Below are positions 7,904 to 16,195 of a stretch of DNA of 64,000 nt, in pieces. Source of the DNA: an uncultured SAR116 cluster alpha proteobacterium (GTDB lineage: Bacteria > Pseudomonadota > Alphaproteobacteria > Puniceispirillales > Marisalimonadaceae); NCBI GenBank assembly GCA_902619485.1, contig CACNEF010000001.1, positions 663,699 through 727,698 of the forward strand, read 5' to 3'. Under the pieces are notes generated by a model. That model saw nothing but the letters and a program-made list of their open reading frames with translations, was not told the origin of the DNA and made no database searches. The stretch's first letter is position 1. Each line of letters starts with the position of its first letter. A program made the position numbers and the translations under genes.

Positions 7904-8683
7904 ATGTGTTTAGTACTTAAAACAAAAAAGACATTCCCTTATCCTTTATATATTTTGATTTTTTTAATAATTTTTCTTCATAAATATTCGCATGCAACAG
8001 AGATTCGTATAGGTGTTGCTTCAAACTTTTTAATGCCTATGAATGCTATAAAACAAAATTTTGAGAATGAAAATAAAACTAAAATTTATCTTTCAAGTGG
8101 TTCAAGTGGAAGTTTATACTCCCAGATTATAAATGGGGCACCTTTAGATATTTTTCTTTCAGCCAATCAAGACCTTCCAAAAAAACTAGAAAATACAGCT
8201 AAAGGAGTAAAAGGAACAAGATTTACTTACGCAACAGGAAAGCTACTATTGTTTAGCACAAACAAAGATCTTTTTGATTTAACATTTCCAAATATAATTT
8301 TATCAGAAAAAATTAAATATGTTGGGATAGGAAATCCAAAATATGTGCCCTATGGCGTGGCTGCTAAAGAAGTTTTAAAATCGCTCAAAGTTTTTAATAA
8401 ATTAGAAAAAAAAATTATTTTTAGTAAAAATGTCAATCAAGTTTTTCTGATGAATTATTATGGTAATTTAGATATAGGCTTCATAGCGAAATCCGATTTT
8501 ATTATTAAAAATAAAAAAGGAAAAGTGTGGGATATACCTCAGGATTTGTATTCACCTATAAATCAAGATGCAATTTTACTAAAATATGGAGAAAAAAAAC
8601 CAGAGGCAAAAATTTTCTTAAAATTTTTATCTTCAAATAATGTAAGGGATAAGTTGATCAGTTTAGGGTATATTATTAATTAA
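7904..8683 (+). CDS. modA: Molybdate ABC transporter substrate-binding protein
   Basis: Periplasmic ModA-type protein. After a hydrophobic signal segment ending near YSHA comes EIRIGVASNFLMPMNAI; SSGSSGSLYSQI supplies the oxyanion-binding serines; GAPLDIFLSANQ is diagnostic. I start at the ATG at 7904 because the longer TTG version overlaps the upstream gene by 20 bases and adds residues ahead of the signal peptide. No modB or modC follows, since the next gene (SCO1) is convergent, so the permease must be elsewhere or the binding protein has another partner. The 3' end shares 8 bases with the SCO1 gene. Confidence 0.85.
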   Translation: MCLVLKTKKTFPYPLYILIFLIIFLHKYSHATEIRIGVASNFLMPMNAIKQNFENENKTKIYLSSGSSGSLYSQIINGAPLDIFLSANQDLPKKLENTAKGVKGTRFTYATGKLLLFSTNKDLFDLTFPNIILSEKIKYVGIGNPKYVPYGVAAKEVLKSLKVFNKLEKKIIFSKNVNQVFLMNYYGNLDIGFIAKSDFIIKNKKGKVWDIPQDLYSPINQDAILLKYGEKKPEAKIFLKFLSSNNVRDKLISLGYIIN

Positions 8684-9284
8684 TTTTTCTTAAATTATTA
8701 ATTTTTTGAATTATAGAAGATTCATTTTCACCCCAGGCTATTGTTCCTCTAAAATTGCCTAAGGCATCAATCATGAATACAGTTGCCGTATGGTTAAGAG
8801 TATAATTACTATTTGTAGTTTTGGCAGTTTCATAAAATACTCCCCAATTATCTGCAAATTTTTTTATTTCAATTTTATTACCCGTTACACCAATAATATT
8901 ACCATCAAAATATTGAATATAATCTTTAAGATGTTCTTTATTATCTCTTTTTGGATCTAAAGTTACAAAAATTATGTTTATTAAATCATTGTTCAATGTA
9001 ACTTTTTTTGTAATTTGTGATAAATCGGCGAGTGTAGTAGGGCAAATCTCTGGGCAATTAGTGAACCCAAAAAATAATAAAGAAGGTTTATTTTTAAGTG
9101 TAGTAGTTTTAAAAGCTTGTCCATTATGATCAATTAAATTAACTTTACTTATTATTTCTGATAATTTTTCTGGAGCATTTTTACGTGATAGATATTCTGC
9201 AAAAAGAAAAGTCATAATTAAAATAATAACAAAAGAAATAATTATTGATGAAAGTAAAATTAAATTTTTTTTGGCTAAATTCAT
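8676..9284 (-). CDS. SCO1/SenC/PrrC family copper chaperone
   Basis: Membrane-anchored thioredoxin-fold protein that helps assemble the CuA centre of cytochrome c oxidase. It has one N-terminal helix (residues about 8-30), the copper-binding CxxxC in TNCPEICPTT (Cys77, Cys81) and the distal ligand His165 in LNHTATVFM. The 202-residue length is normal. No oxidase subunit genes are in the window. A candidate 45-residue membrane microprotein is encoded 56 bases upstream on the same strand and may be co-transcribed. Confidence 0.92.
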   Translation of the reverse strand: MNLAKKNLILLSSIIISFVIILIMTFLFAEYLSRKNAPEKLSEIISKVNLIDHNGQAFKTTTLKNKPSLLFFGFTNCPEICPTTLADLSQITKKVTLNNDLINIIFVTLDPKRDNKEHLKDYIQYFDGNIIGVTGNKIEIKKFADNWGVFYETAKTTNSNYTLNHTATVFMIDALGNFRGTIAWGENESSIIQKINNLRKIN

Positions 9285-9340
9285 TAGAAATCAGATTTAT
9301 AATTTTAAAACGAATGTTTTTACATTTTTATAGAAGTTTG

Positions 9341-9478
9341 TCATTTTATAATTGATATACAGTAGGATAAGATATTATTGAAAATCTGACTTTCTCTAGC
9401 TAGAAAAGGTAATGACCAGGTAATTACTATAAAAGCCAATCCCCAAAAGACAAATAATAATAAATTTTTTCTATTCAT
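9341..9478 (-). CDS. Candidate single-helix membrane microprotein upstream of SCO1
   Basis: An ATG-to-TGA frame of 45 codons, starting MNRKNLLLFVFWGLAFIV: a positively charged N-terminus and one strong membrane helix, then a short polar tail with RESQIFNN and a second hydrophobic run. It occupies the otherwise empty 293-base gap between the SCO1 gene and a divergent secreted-protein gene, on the SCO1 strand. There is no convincing ribosome-binding site, only an A-rich leader. No family recognised. It could be an oxidase-assembly microprotein or chance. Confidence 0.4.
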   Translation of the reverse strand: MNRKNLLLFVFWGLAFIVITWSLPFLARESQIFNNILSYCISIIK

Positions 9479-9577
9479 TTTTTTTTATTTTTTGTAAATT
9501 TACATAAAAAATATAATAGGGTATTTTTTAATATTTTAAAATATTTTGTACTAATACAGTCTCAATATGGAAGTCTA

Positions 9578-9946
9578 ATGAAAATTTTTTATTATACACT
9601 TTTTTTGCTGTTCGCCTCACATAGTAGTTATGCTCTTGAATACTCATGCATAGACAAAAAACATGGTAATTTGTCTAAAATGACTATAGATGGTGAGTCT
9701 GTAAAATATGAAGATCAAAACGGTGAACCGTTAGAATATAAAATAGTAGAGAATTCTGAAATTGCATTAATGGCTATTAGTAAGGTTTCAGCAGAAGAAA
9801 ATCCAATACTTAATTACCTATTTATAATTAAAGATAAATCATTGGCATTCAATGCTAATTTAAGATCCATAAATGACAATTATAATGAAATATTTACAAA
9901 GAATAAAATTTTAAAATGTATTGGGAATAATGACCAGAAAAATTAA
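9578..9946 (+). CDS. Secreted hypothetical protein
   Basis: Not recognised. The 122-residue product starts with a signal peptide (about residues 1-19, ending SSYA) followed by LEYSCIDKKHGN. The mature part has two cysteines, Cys23 and one near the C-terminus (KILKCIG), that could form a disulfide. Predicted periplasmic beta-rich small protein. It lies 32 bases upstream of the CsaA-like gene on the same strand. Confidence 0.6.
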   Translation: MKIFYYTLFLLFASHSSYALEYSCIDKKHGNLSKMTIDGESVKYEDQNGEPLEYKIVENSEIALMAISKVSAEENPILNYLFIIKDKSLAFNANLRSINDNYNEIFTKNKILKCIGNNDQKN

Positions 9947-9978
9947 ATTGAAAAGAAAAGTTTAGTAAAATAAAAATT

Positions 9979-10326
9979 ATGGATAAAATAAATAAAGATC
10001 AAATATCTATCAATGACTTTACAAAGTTAAATCTTGTTTTAGGGACAATTTTAGAAGCATCCCAGAATATAAAAGCAAAAAAACCTGCATATATTTTAAA
10101 AATTGATTTTGGGAAAACTATTGGTGTAAAACAAACTTCAGCTCAGATTACTAATTATTCATTACAAGAATTAATAAATAGACAAGTTGTGGCTGTTTGC
10201 AACTTGCCGTCCAAAAAAATTGCTGGTTTTACTTCTGAAGTGCTCATACTTGGCGCAATTTCAGGTGAAGATGTTCATTTGCTTCGGCCAGATATTAAAC
10301 TCGAAAATGGTACATTAATTGGCTAG
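9979..10326 (+). CDS. csaA: CsaA-like tRNA-binding domain protein
   Basis: A 115-residue stand-alone tRNA-binding (EMAP/OB-fold) domain. The order FTKLNLVLGTILEA, KKPAYILKIDFG, TSAQITNYS, VAVCNLPSKKIAGFTSEVLILGA matches CsaA and the C-terminal part of bacterial MetRS. CsaA is described as a secretion-related chaperone that also binds tRNA. The N-terminal acid-rich stretch (about 15 residues) precedes the fold. It is followed closely by the DapA-family lyase gene. Confidence 0.85.
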   Translation: MDKINKDQISINDFTKLNLVLGTILEASQNIKAKKPAYILKIDFGKTIGVKQTSAQITNYSLQELINRQVVAVCNLPSKKIAGFTSEVLILGAISGEDVHLLRPDIKLENGTLIG

Positions 10327-10348
10327 AGAAAAAAAAGATATTTTTAAA

Positions 10349-11242
10349 ATGCTAGGAATAATTCCTAGTTTGCACACACCCTTTAATGAAAATAATGAAA
10401 TTGATATAGTTAGCTTAAGGAAACTGATTGATCAAACTGTAACAACTGGATGTGCTGGTATGCTTGTGGGCGCAGTTGCAGGAGAAAATGGAAGTCTATC
10501 CTTTGATGAGAAAAAAATTCTATTAAATGAATGTGTAACTTATAATAATAATAGAATTCCAATCATTATAAGTTGCACTGCAAAAAATCAAATTGAAAGA
10601 ATTGAGTTATCCAAAAATGCAAAACAATTAGGGGCTGATTGGATATTATGTCAAGCACCTGAAAATATTTTTGGTGAAGAATTAGTGCAATGCTTTTATG
10701 AAATCGCTGAAGCTGGGCCTGACAATCTTATGATACAAGATTTATCATGGACAGGTTATGGAATGAGTGATGAAGATATAATTTTATTAAATAAAAACGT
10801 TAAAAAATTTAGAAGTTTGAAAATTGAAGTTCTTAATTCTGGTCCAAAATATACAAGAGTTTTCAATATTACTAACAACCAGTTACATCTGAGTGGTGGA
10901 TGGGCAATTATGGGTATGATTGAAGCTTTGAATAGAGGGGTACATGCTCTAATTCCCTCAACTATGGAGGTTATTTACAACAAAATCTATAATTTATATT
11001 TAGAAAATAAAATAGAAGATTCTAGAAGATTATTTTCTCAAATTTTACCAATTTTATCTTTTACTCACCAACATATAGACATATCAATTAAATTTTCAAA
11101 AATGTTAAGAGTTGAAGAGGGAATTTTTAGTACAAGTATCTGTCGAAAACCAATTAAGAATTTCGACCAATTTCAGTTAGAAGAAGCTAGACTACATATA
11201 AAAAAAGTATTGAAATTGCAAAACCATTTAACAAATAACTAA
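10349..11242 (+). CDS. Dihydrodipicolinate synthase/N-acetylneuraminate lyase family protein
   Basis: Class I aldolase-type TIM-barrel lyase of the DapA family, about 298 residues. The ATG at 10349 gives the usual start (LGIIPSLHTPF); an upstream TTG at 10319 would overlap the csaA-like stop. VGAVAGENGSLSFDEK stands for the keto-acid-binding GTTGE region, and the Schiff-base lysine is likely in SLKIEVLNSG. The usual catalytic tyrosine motif is replaced by MIQDLSWTGYGMS, so this is probably a sub-family acting on a different 2-oxo acid, not lysine biosynthesis. A terminator and a permease gene follow. Confidence 0.82.
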   Translation: MLGIIPSLHTPFNENNEIDIVSLRKLIDQTVTTGCAGMLVGAVAGENGSLSFDEKKILLNECVTYNNNRIPIIISCTAKNQIERIELSKNAKQLGADWILCQAPENIFGEELVQCFYEIAEAGPDNLMIQDLSWTGYGMSDEDIILLNKNVKKFRSLKIEVLNSGPKYTRVFNITNNQLHLSGGWAIMGMIEALNRGVHALIPSTMEVIYNKIYNLYLENKIEDSRRLFSQILPILSFTHQHIDISIKFSKMLRVEEGIFSTSICRKPIKNFDQFQLEEARLHIKKVLKLQNHLTNN

Positions 11243-11304
11243 ACTTTTTTTCATTAAGTCGTTTAATAGATTACAAAGTAATTATTATATATTCCTCCTT
11301 ATTT

Positions 11305-11335
11305 AAATAGAGACCTATGTGTCTCTATTTTTTTT
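11305..11335 (+). terminator. Rho-independent terminator
   Basis: A perfect 10-bp stem (AAATAGAGAC at 11305-11314 with GTCTCTATTT at 11321-11330), a six-base loop and a continuing T-run to 11335. It ends the csaA-like/DapA-family transcript. An ATG at 11317 that would extend the downstream permease gene lies inside the loop, which argues for the later permease start. Confidence 0.85.
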
Positions 11336-11394
11336 GTTGTTATAAGCCTTTATTAACAATATACAGTAATTCTTTTTTTTATATCGAGTTATGT

Positions 11395-12267
11395 ATGCAA
11401 AATAATGTTCTATTTGGGATTACCCTTATGGTTATTACAACATTTATGTTTTCAAGCATGGATGGAGTGTCTAGATATTTAGCTGAAAACAATAATGTTT
11501 TTACACTTGTTACAATGCGTTACTGGTTTATAGCTTTTGTAATGATAGTCACATGTTTGTTCATAAAAAATCGTGTTTCAGATATTTTAAATACAAAGCA
11601 ACCTTATATTCAATTTTCTAGAGGTGTAATTCTTTCTCTAAATAATTGCTTAGTTGTTTATACATTCACGTTGTTAGGGTTAGTTGAGACACATGCAATT
11701 ATAGCATTTTACCCATTGATAGTTGCTGGTTTATCAGTTCCTTTTCTTGGTGAAAGATTTGGCTGGAGAAGGTGGATGGCAATTTTTACAGGTTTCATTG
11801 GCGTAATCATTATTTTAAGACCAAACACAAATGTAATTACAGAAGGGTCTGTCTTTGCAATAATTGGAGCTATAATGTTTGCTGTTTATCTTATTTTAAC
11901 TCGATATGTTTCCAGATCTGACACTGCAATAACAAGTTTTTTTTGGATGGGTATTGGTGGTACAGTAACAATGAGCTTAATAAGTCTTTTTGTATGGGAT
12001 GATATTTTAAAAGAAGATTATTTGTGGCTTTTTATAATGTGTGCATTAAGTGCAGGTTCTCATTTTATGATGGTAAAAACATTAAAAGTGGCAGAGGCTT
12101 CGGTTGTACAACCTTTTTCTTATCTTCAATTAGTATTTGGATCAATTATTGGTATAACAATTTTTTCTGAAAGTATAGATCTAATGATTATTATAGGCGC
12201 ATTGGTAGTTATAGGATCAGGACTTTTTACAACATGGCGTGAATATAAAATTAAACACAATATTTAA
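11395..12267 (+). CDS. EamA/DMT superfamily permease
   Basis: Drug/metabolite transporter family exporter with ten predicted membrane helices in two EamA repeats of about 140 residues each. The N-terminus after the chosen ATG (MQNNVLFGITLMVITTFMFSS) enters directly into helix 1. The repeat junctions LGERFGWRRWMAIFTGFIGV (first) and FSESIDLMIIIGALVVIGSG (second) are typical. The longer frame begins within a terminator loop and adds a non-family cysteine-rich stretch, so it is rejected. It may move the product or substrate of the neighbouring lyase or dehydrogenase, but this is only positional. Confidence 0.87.
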   Translation: MQNNVLFGITLMVITTFMFSSMDGVSRYLAENNNVFTLVTMRYWFIAFVMIVTCLFIKNRVSDILNTKQPYIQFSRGVILSLNNCLVVYTFTLLGLVETHAIIAFYPLIVAGLSVPFLGERFGWRRWMAIFTGFIGVIIILRPNTNVITEGSVFAIIGAIMFAVYLILTRYVSRSDTAITSFFWMGIGGTVTMSLISLFVWDDILKEDYLWLFIMCALSAGSHFMMVKTLKVAEASVVQPFSYLQLVFGSIIGITIFSESIDLMIIIGALVVIGSGLFTTWREYKIKHNI

Positions 12268-12331
12268 TATATAAACTTTTTGACAAATCTTTTATTTAAT
12301 GGATCAATTAAAGTCTACAAGAGGTTTAACT

Positions 12332-13471
12332 ATGTCAATTGAATTTAACGGAAAGATTTCAGTTAAATATCCAATACCAGAAACAATGAAAGCATGGGTA
12401 TTAAAAGATCCAGAAGAACTGTCTTTAATTGACAAGCCTATTGTTATGCCAGGTAAAGCAGAAGTGCTTATTAAAATTGAAGCGGTGGCAATCTGTGCGA
12501 CAGATCTTGATGTGATAAGTCATGGACCCCCAGCTCTAATAGAAGGTGGATTACCATTTAATAAAAATTTCACTCCTGGACACGAATACATGGGTACAGT
12601 TGTGGCATTAGGTCCTTCAGTTGATGAATTTGATATTGGTGATAGGGTGACGGTAGAAATTCATTCTGGTTGTGGTCAATGCAAAAGATGTAGGATGGGA
12701 ATGTATACATCATGCCATAACTATGGTCTGAACTATGGAAATGTAAATAAAGGTCACAGAGCAAACGGCTTTACAACAGATGGTGGCTTCAAACAATATG
12801 CTGTAAATAATATAAACACACTTATTAAAGTTCCAGACAGTATGACTGATGAAGAAGCAACTTTAGTAGTTACAGCAGGAACAACAATGTACGGTCTCAC
12901 CGAATTAGGGGGGTTAATTGCTGGAGAAAGTTTAGTTGTAATAGGCCCTGGTCCCATTGGCTTATTAGGAGTTGCTGTAGCTAAAGCTTTAGGTGCGGGA
13001 CCAGTAATCTTAATTGGTACAAGAGATAGTAGGCTAGAAATAGGAAAAAAGCTTGGAGCGGATTATACTTTGAATGTAAAAAATGAAAAAGATATAGTTC
13101 AAAGTGTAAAAAACATTATTGGAGAAAAAGGTGCCGACTATGTAATTGAGTGTGCAGGAACAAAAGAAGCCTTAAACAATGCAATTATGATGACAAACAG
13201 AGGAGGCAAAATATGTCTCGCTGCCTTTCCTCATGAACCAGTTGAAGTTAATATCCCACATATGGTTATTAATAATATTTACATGTTTGGAATAAGAGGT
13301 GAAGGTAAAAGCGCTACTCACAGAGCTATGCAATTTATGAAAGAAAAAAGATTTAATGCAAACCTAGTACACACTCATACTTTTAAATTATCTGATCTAC
13401 CTACTGCTTTAAAGTATGCAAGAGAAAGAATAGAAGACGCAATAAAAATAGTGATCAAACCATGGAGTTAA
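12332..13471 (+). CDS. Zinc-dependent alcohol/threonine-type dehydrogenase
   Basis: Medium-chain dehydrogenase, about 379 residues. Catalytic zinc ligands are in AICATDLDV and TPGHEYMGTV; the structural-zinc cysteines are in CGQCKRCRMGMYTSC. The Rossmann motif is VIGPGPIGLLGVAVAKALGA, suggesting NAD(H). The ATG at 12332 follows an AGAGG ribosome site; the upstream ATG at 12299 has none. The pattern is nearest to threonine or sorbitol dehydrogenases, but the substrate is not determined. A small protein gene follows after 35 bases. Confidence 0.88.
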   Translation: MSIEFNGKISVKYPIPETMKAWVLKDPEELSLIDKPIVMPGKAEVLIKIEAVAICATDLDVISHGPPALIEGGLPFNKNFTPGHEYMGTVVALGPSVDEFDIGDRVTVEIHSGCGQCKRCRMGMYTSCHNYGLNYGNVNKGHRANGFTTDGGFKQYAVNNINTLIKVPDSMTDEEATLVVTAGTTMYGLTELGGLIAGESLVVIGPGPIGLLGVAVAKALGAGPVILIGTRDSRLEIGKKLGADYTLNVKNEKDIVQSVKNIIGEKGADYVIECAGTKEALNNAIMMTNRGGKICLAAFPHEPVEVNIPHMVINNIYMFGIRGEGKSATHRAMQFMKEKRFNANLVHTHTFKLSDLPTALKYARERIEDAIKIVIKPWS

Positions 13472-13506
13472 TAATTTTTAAATTTTAGAATTAATAGGAG
13501 AAGACA

Positions 13507-13830
13507 ATGTGGGCTGTGACCAGATCAATCAAGTTTCAAAATAAATTGGCAAAAGAGGCTATAATAAATGCTCTAAAAAGTAGGAGTAAAGATATGTTTC
13601 AAGATGGAGATATGATAATTAGAGCTTTTATAAATGTCACCGAAAACTCAATAGAGATATTTCATCTTTTCAAAAATAAGGAATACGTAAACAAACAAAG
13701 AGCTGGGTGGACTAATCAATTTTGGCAAGATATTAGAGAAATGGGAGGAACAGTCTCATTTACAGAAGGAGAATGTGAGGTTGAATACTCTTCCAGAATT
13801 GATTTAAAAGATTTTAGTAAAATAGAATAA
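13507..13830 (+). CDS. Hypothetical protein co-transcribed with the dehydrogenase
   Basis: Not recognised as a named family. The 107 residues give a ferredoxin-like alternation (IKFQNKLAKEAIINALKSR helix, MIIRAFINVTENSIEIFHLF strands, a WTNQFWQDIRE helix, then VSFTEGECEVEY strands), reminiscent of dimeric alpha-beta-barrel small enzymes or stress proteins. A good ribosome site (AGGAGA) precedes the ATG. The gap to the dehydrogenase is 35 bases, so they share a transcript. Confidence 0.65.
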   Translation: MWAVTRSIKFQNKLAKEAIINALKSRSKDMFQDGDMIIRAFINVTENSIEIFHLFKNKEYVNKQRAGWTNQFWQDIREMGGTVSFTEGECEVEYSSRIDLKDFSKIE

Positions 13831-13871
13831 ATATAAATTTTTTGGCATATAACTTGCAAAACTCACTATGA

Positions 13872-13943
13872 AGGGAATAGCTTTTTAAAATCTCCACGAT
13901 TATCCTAAATAAGGTAAATAATTAGAGCTATTCCCTATTTTTT
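13872..13943 (+). terminator. Large-loop hairpin with T-run: terminator or small RNA
   Basis: AGGGAATAGCT at 13872-13882 pairs perfectly over 11 bp with AGCTATTCCCT at 13926-13936, separated by 43 bases, and a T-run follows at 13938-13943. It lies between the dehydrogenase operon and the convergent hpt gene. The T-run is on the plus strand only, so it can end the plus transcript. The loop is far larger than in ordinary terminators, so a structured 3' UTR or a short non-coding RNA is also possible. Confidence 0.55.
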
Positions 13944-14481
13944 ACTGAACTACTTTACCAATATACGGTAAATGCCTGTTATCTTGAGCATAATCAATTC
14001 CATAACCAACTACAAACTCATCTGGAATATCAAAACCAACCCATTTACTTTCAATATTAGTTTCTCTACGTGAAAACTTATTCAGTAGGCAGCAAACTTC
14101 TAAACTTTTTGGCTTTCTACTTTTAAGTAACTTTATAACTTGATTTAGTGTATGACCAGTATCAATAATGTCTTCTACTAATAGTACATCTAAGTTTTTT
14201 ATATCTGTATTTAAATCTGTTAAAATTCGAATATTATTTGAAGATTGCATTGAGTTGCCATAGCTAGAGGCAGTCATAAAATCAACTTCAACTGGTATTT
14301 TTAGCTCTCGAACTAAATCTGCGATAAATACAAAAGAGCCTCTCAACAATCCAACAACCAATAGTTTATCTGTATTTTTGTAAAAAAGGTTTACCTCTTT
14401 ACCTAATTCAATAATTCTTTTTTTTATTTCTTTTTCTGCAATTAATGTATCTACAGAGTAAGGCTTTATATTTTTATTCAT
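13942..14481 (-). CDS. hpt: Hypoxanthine phosphoribosyltransferase
   Basis: Purine salvage enzyme converting hypoxanthine or guanine plus PRPP to IMP or GMP. The PRPP loop VLLVEDIIDTGHTL (99-112) carries the two acidic residues, preceded by LLRGSFVFIADL (45-56) and TASSYGNS (70-77). C-terminal WVGFDIPDEFVVGYGIDYA is the purine-binding hood. At 179 residues it is full length. It converges on the dehydrogenase operon. Confidence 0.93.
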   Translation of the reverse strand: MNKNIKPYSVDTLIAEKEIKKRIIELGKEVNLFYKNTDKLLVVGLLRGSFVFIADLVRELKIPVEVDFMTASSYGNSMQSSNNIRILTDLNTDIKNLDVLLVEDIIDTGHTLNQVIKLLKSRKPKSLEVCCLLNKFSRRETNIESKWVGFDIPDEFVVGYGIDYAQDNRHLPYIGKVVQ

Positions 14482-14577
14482 TCTAATTACTCATGGTAAC
14501 TTTATTAAAACGCAATATACTTTATAATAATAATTGGTATAAAAAAATAAAATTATTTATTTGGTAAGGAGTAAAAA

Positions 14578-14964
14578 TTGTTAATATTAATGGCTGCAGC
14601 CATATTAAGCTTCATGATGTTTTTTCCCATAGTTGTAGCAACTTCAGTTTTTAAAGTTCTAGATGAAAAACAATCATCTAAATTTCTAAGAATTTTCTTT
14701 CCTAAATATTATCTGTTTGGTTTTGTTTTGAGCTTATTAGGCCTTATTCTTTCCATCTATTACGTAAATAAATCATCAATATTAATTTTTTTACTTATTA
14801 TGATTGGATTTATTTTCTCAAGACAAGTTTTAATGCCAATGATAAATAAAGCTAAAGATTTGAATAATGAAAACAAATTTAATAAATTACACAAATTTTC
14901 CGTTTTTATAAATTTTCTGCAGATAATAGGATGCATATTTTTGTTAGTAAATTATCTTAAATAA
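14578..14964 (+). CDS. DUF4149 (TMEM205-like) membrane protein
   Basis: Four-helix membrane protein of 128 residues. The order FFPIVVATSVFKVLDEKQSSKF then RIFFPKYYLFGF matches DUF4149 proteins. Function unknown. The start is TTG, with AAGGAG six bases upstream; the first ATG, four codons later, is spaced too far from this site. It lies 23 bases before pobA and may be on the same transcript. Confidence 0.75.
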   Translation: MLILMAAAILSFMMFFPIVVATSVFKVLDEKQSSKFLRIFFPKYYLFGFVLSLLGLILSIYYVNKSSILIFLLIMIGFIFSRQVLMPMINKAKDLNNENKFNKLHKFSVFINFLQIIGCIFLLVNYLK

Positions 14965-14987
14965 TAATGAATTAAGGGTTAATTTTA

Positions 14988-16157
14988 ATGAGGACAAATG
15001 TTGTTATAGTTGGAGGTGGTCCATCAGGGTTGCTTTTATCAAGACTTTTGTCAGTTGATGGGATTGATAATATAGTTCTTGAAAAACAATCTGAAGAACA
15101 TGTTATAGGTAGAATCAGGGCTGGTGTTTTAGAAAATGGTACAATTGAAATGCTTGAGAAAGCAGGCGTTTCAAATAGGCTTAAAAAGGAAAGCTTTAAT
15201 CACGATGGCATACAACTCTCATTCAAAAATCATGGATTTAGAATTAATTTAAAACAATTAACTAATAAACACGTAACAGTTTATGGACAAACTGAAGTAA
15301 CAAAAGATCTATATAGAAAGATTAAAAAAGAAAATGGTATAATAATCAACAACGCAGAAGATGTTCTTCCTCAAGCCATTGACACTGATAAACCATTTGT
15401 AACATTTAAAAAAAATGGTGTAGAAAAAAAGATTATGTGTGATTTGGTCGCAGGATGTGATGGATTTCATGGAATAAGTAGAAGCATAATTCCAAAATCA
15501 ATAATTAAAACTTATGAGAGAACCTATCCTTTTGGATGGTTGGGGATTTTATCAGAAACACCGCCTGTAAGTGATGAATTAATATATGCAAATCATGGTA
15601 ATGGTTTTGCTTTAGCCTCAATGAGAAATGAAAATTTAAGTAGATATTATATTCAGACTTCGTTAGATGAAAAAATAGAGAATTGGTCAGACAAAAAATT
15701 TTGGGATGAATTAAAAAAGAGACTTCCAACTGAAGCATCAGATACAATTATAATTGGAAGCTCCATTGAAAAATCTATTGCACCACTTCGATCTTTTGTA
15801 TGTGAGCCAATGAGTTGGAAAAAATTATTTTTGGTTGGAGATGCCGCACATATCGTGCCCCCTACTGGTGCGAAAGGTTTAAACTTAGCAGTTTCAGATG
15901 TATATTATTTGCATAACGCTCTGAAAAATTATTATAAATTTCATACAAATGATGATTTAAAAATGTATTCAAATAATGCCCTTTCAAGAGTTTGGAAAGC
16001 TATTAGGTTTAGTTGGTGGATGACTACAACTTTTCATAAATTTCCTGATCAGTCTTCTTTTGATCAACGAATACAAGATTCTGAAATAGAGTATTTGGAA
16101 AATTCTGTTGCATCCCAAAGAGTTTTGGCAGAAAATTATGTTGGTTTACCTTACTAA
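14988..16157 (+). CDS. pobA: 4-hydroxybenzoate 3-monooxygenase
   Basis: FAD- and NAD(P)H-dependent hydroxylase turning 4-hydroxybenzoate into protocatechuate. The N-terminal VIVGGGPSGLLLSRLL is the FAD-binding motif, RIRAGVLENGTIEML is a PobA hallmark, and GDAAHIVPPTGAKGLNLA is the second flavin motif. At 389 residues it is full length for PobA. The pcaH and pcaG genes follow on the same strand, giving the next step in the pathway. No pobR or pcaQ regulator is present. Confidence 0.94.
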   Translation: MRTNVVIVGGGPSGLLLSRLLSVDGIDNIVLEKQSEEHVIGRIRAGVLENGTIEMLEKAGVSNRLKKESFNHDGIQLSFKNHGFRINLKQLTNKHVTVYGQTEVTKDLYRKIKKENGIIINNAEDVLPQAIDTDKPFVTFKKNGVEKKIMCDLVAGCDGFHGISRSIIPKSIIKTYERTYPFGWLGILSETPPVSDELIYANHGNGFALASMRNENLSRYYIQTSLDEKIENWSDKKFWDELKKRLPTEASDTIIIGSSIEKSIAPLRSFVCEPMSWKKLFLVGDAAHIVPPTGAKGLNLAVSDVYYLHNALKNYYKFHTNDDLKMYSNNALSRVWKAIRFSWWMTTTFHKFPDQSSFDQRIQDSEIEYLENSVASQRVLAENYVGLPY

Positions 16158-16195
16158 AACTAATAAAACACATTTCTTAAAACTTAGGTAAAAGC

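Noticed and set aside
9979-10326. Methionyl-tRNA synthetase fragment
   Set aside because: Only the tRNA-binding domain is present, with its own start and stop and normal CsaA length, so it is a free-standing protein, not a broken metG.
13831-13941. 6S RNA, SRP RNA or a known riboswitch in the gap before hpt
   Set aside because: The hairpin lacks the SRP loop sequence and is too short for 6S RNA; it lies at 3' ends of both neighbours, so it cannot be a leader riboswitch.
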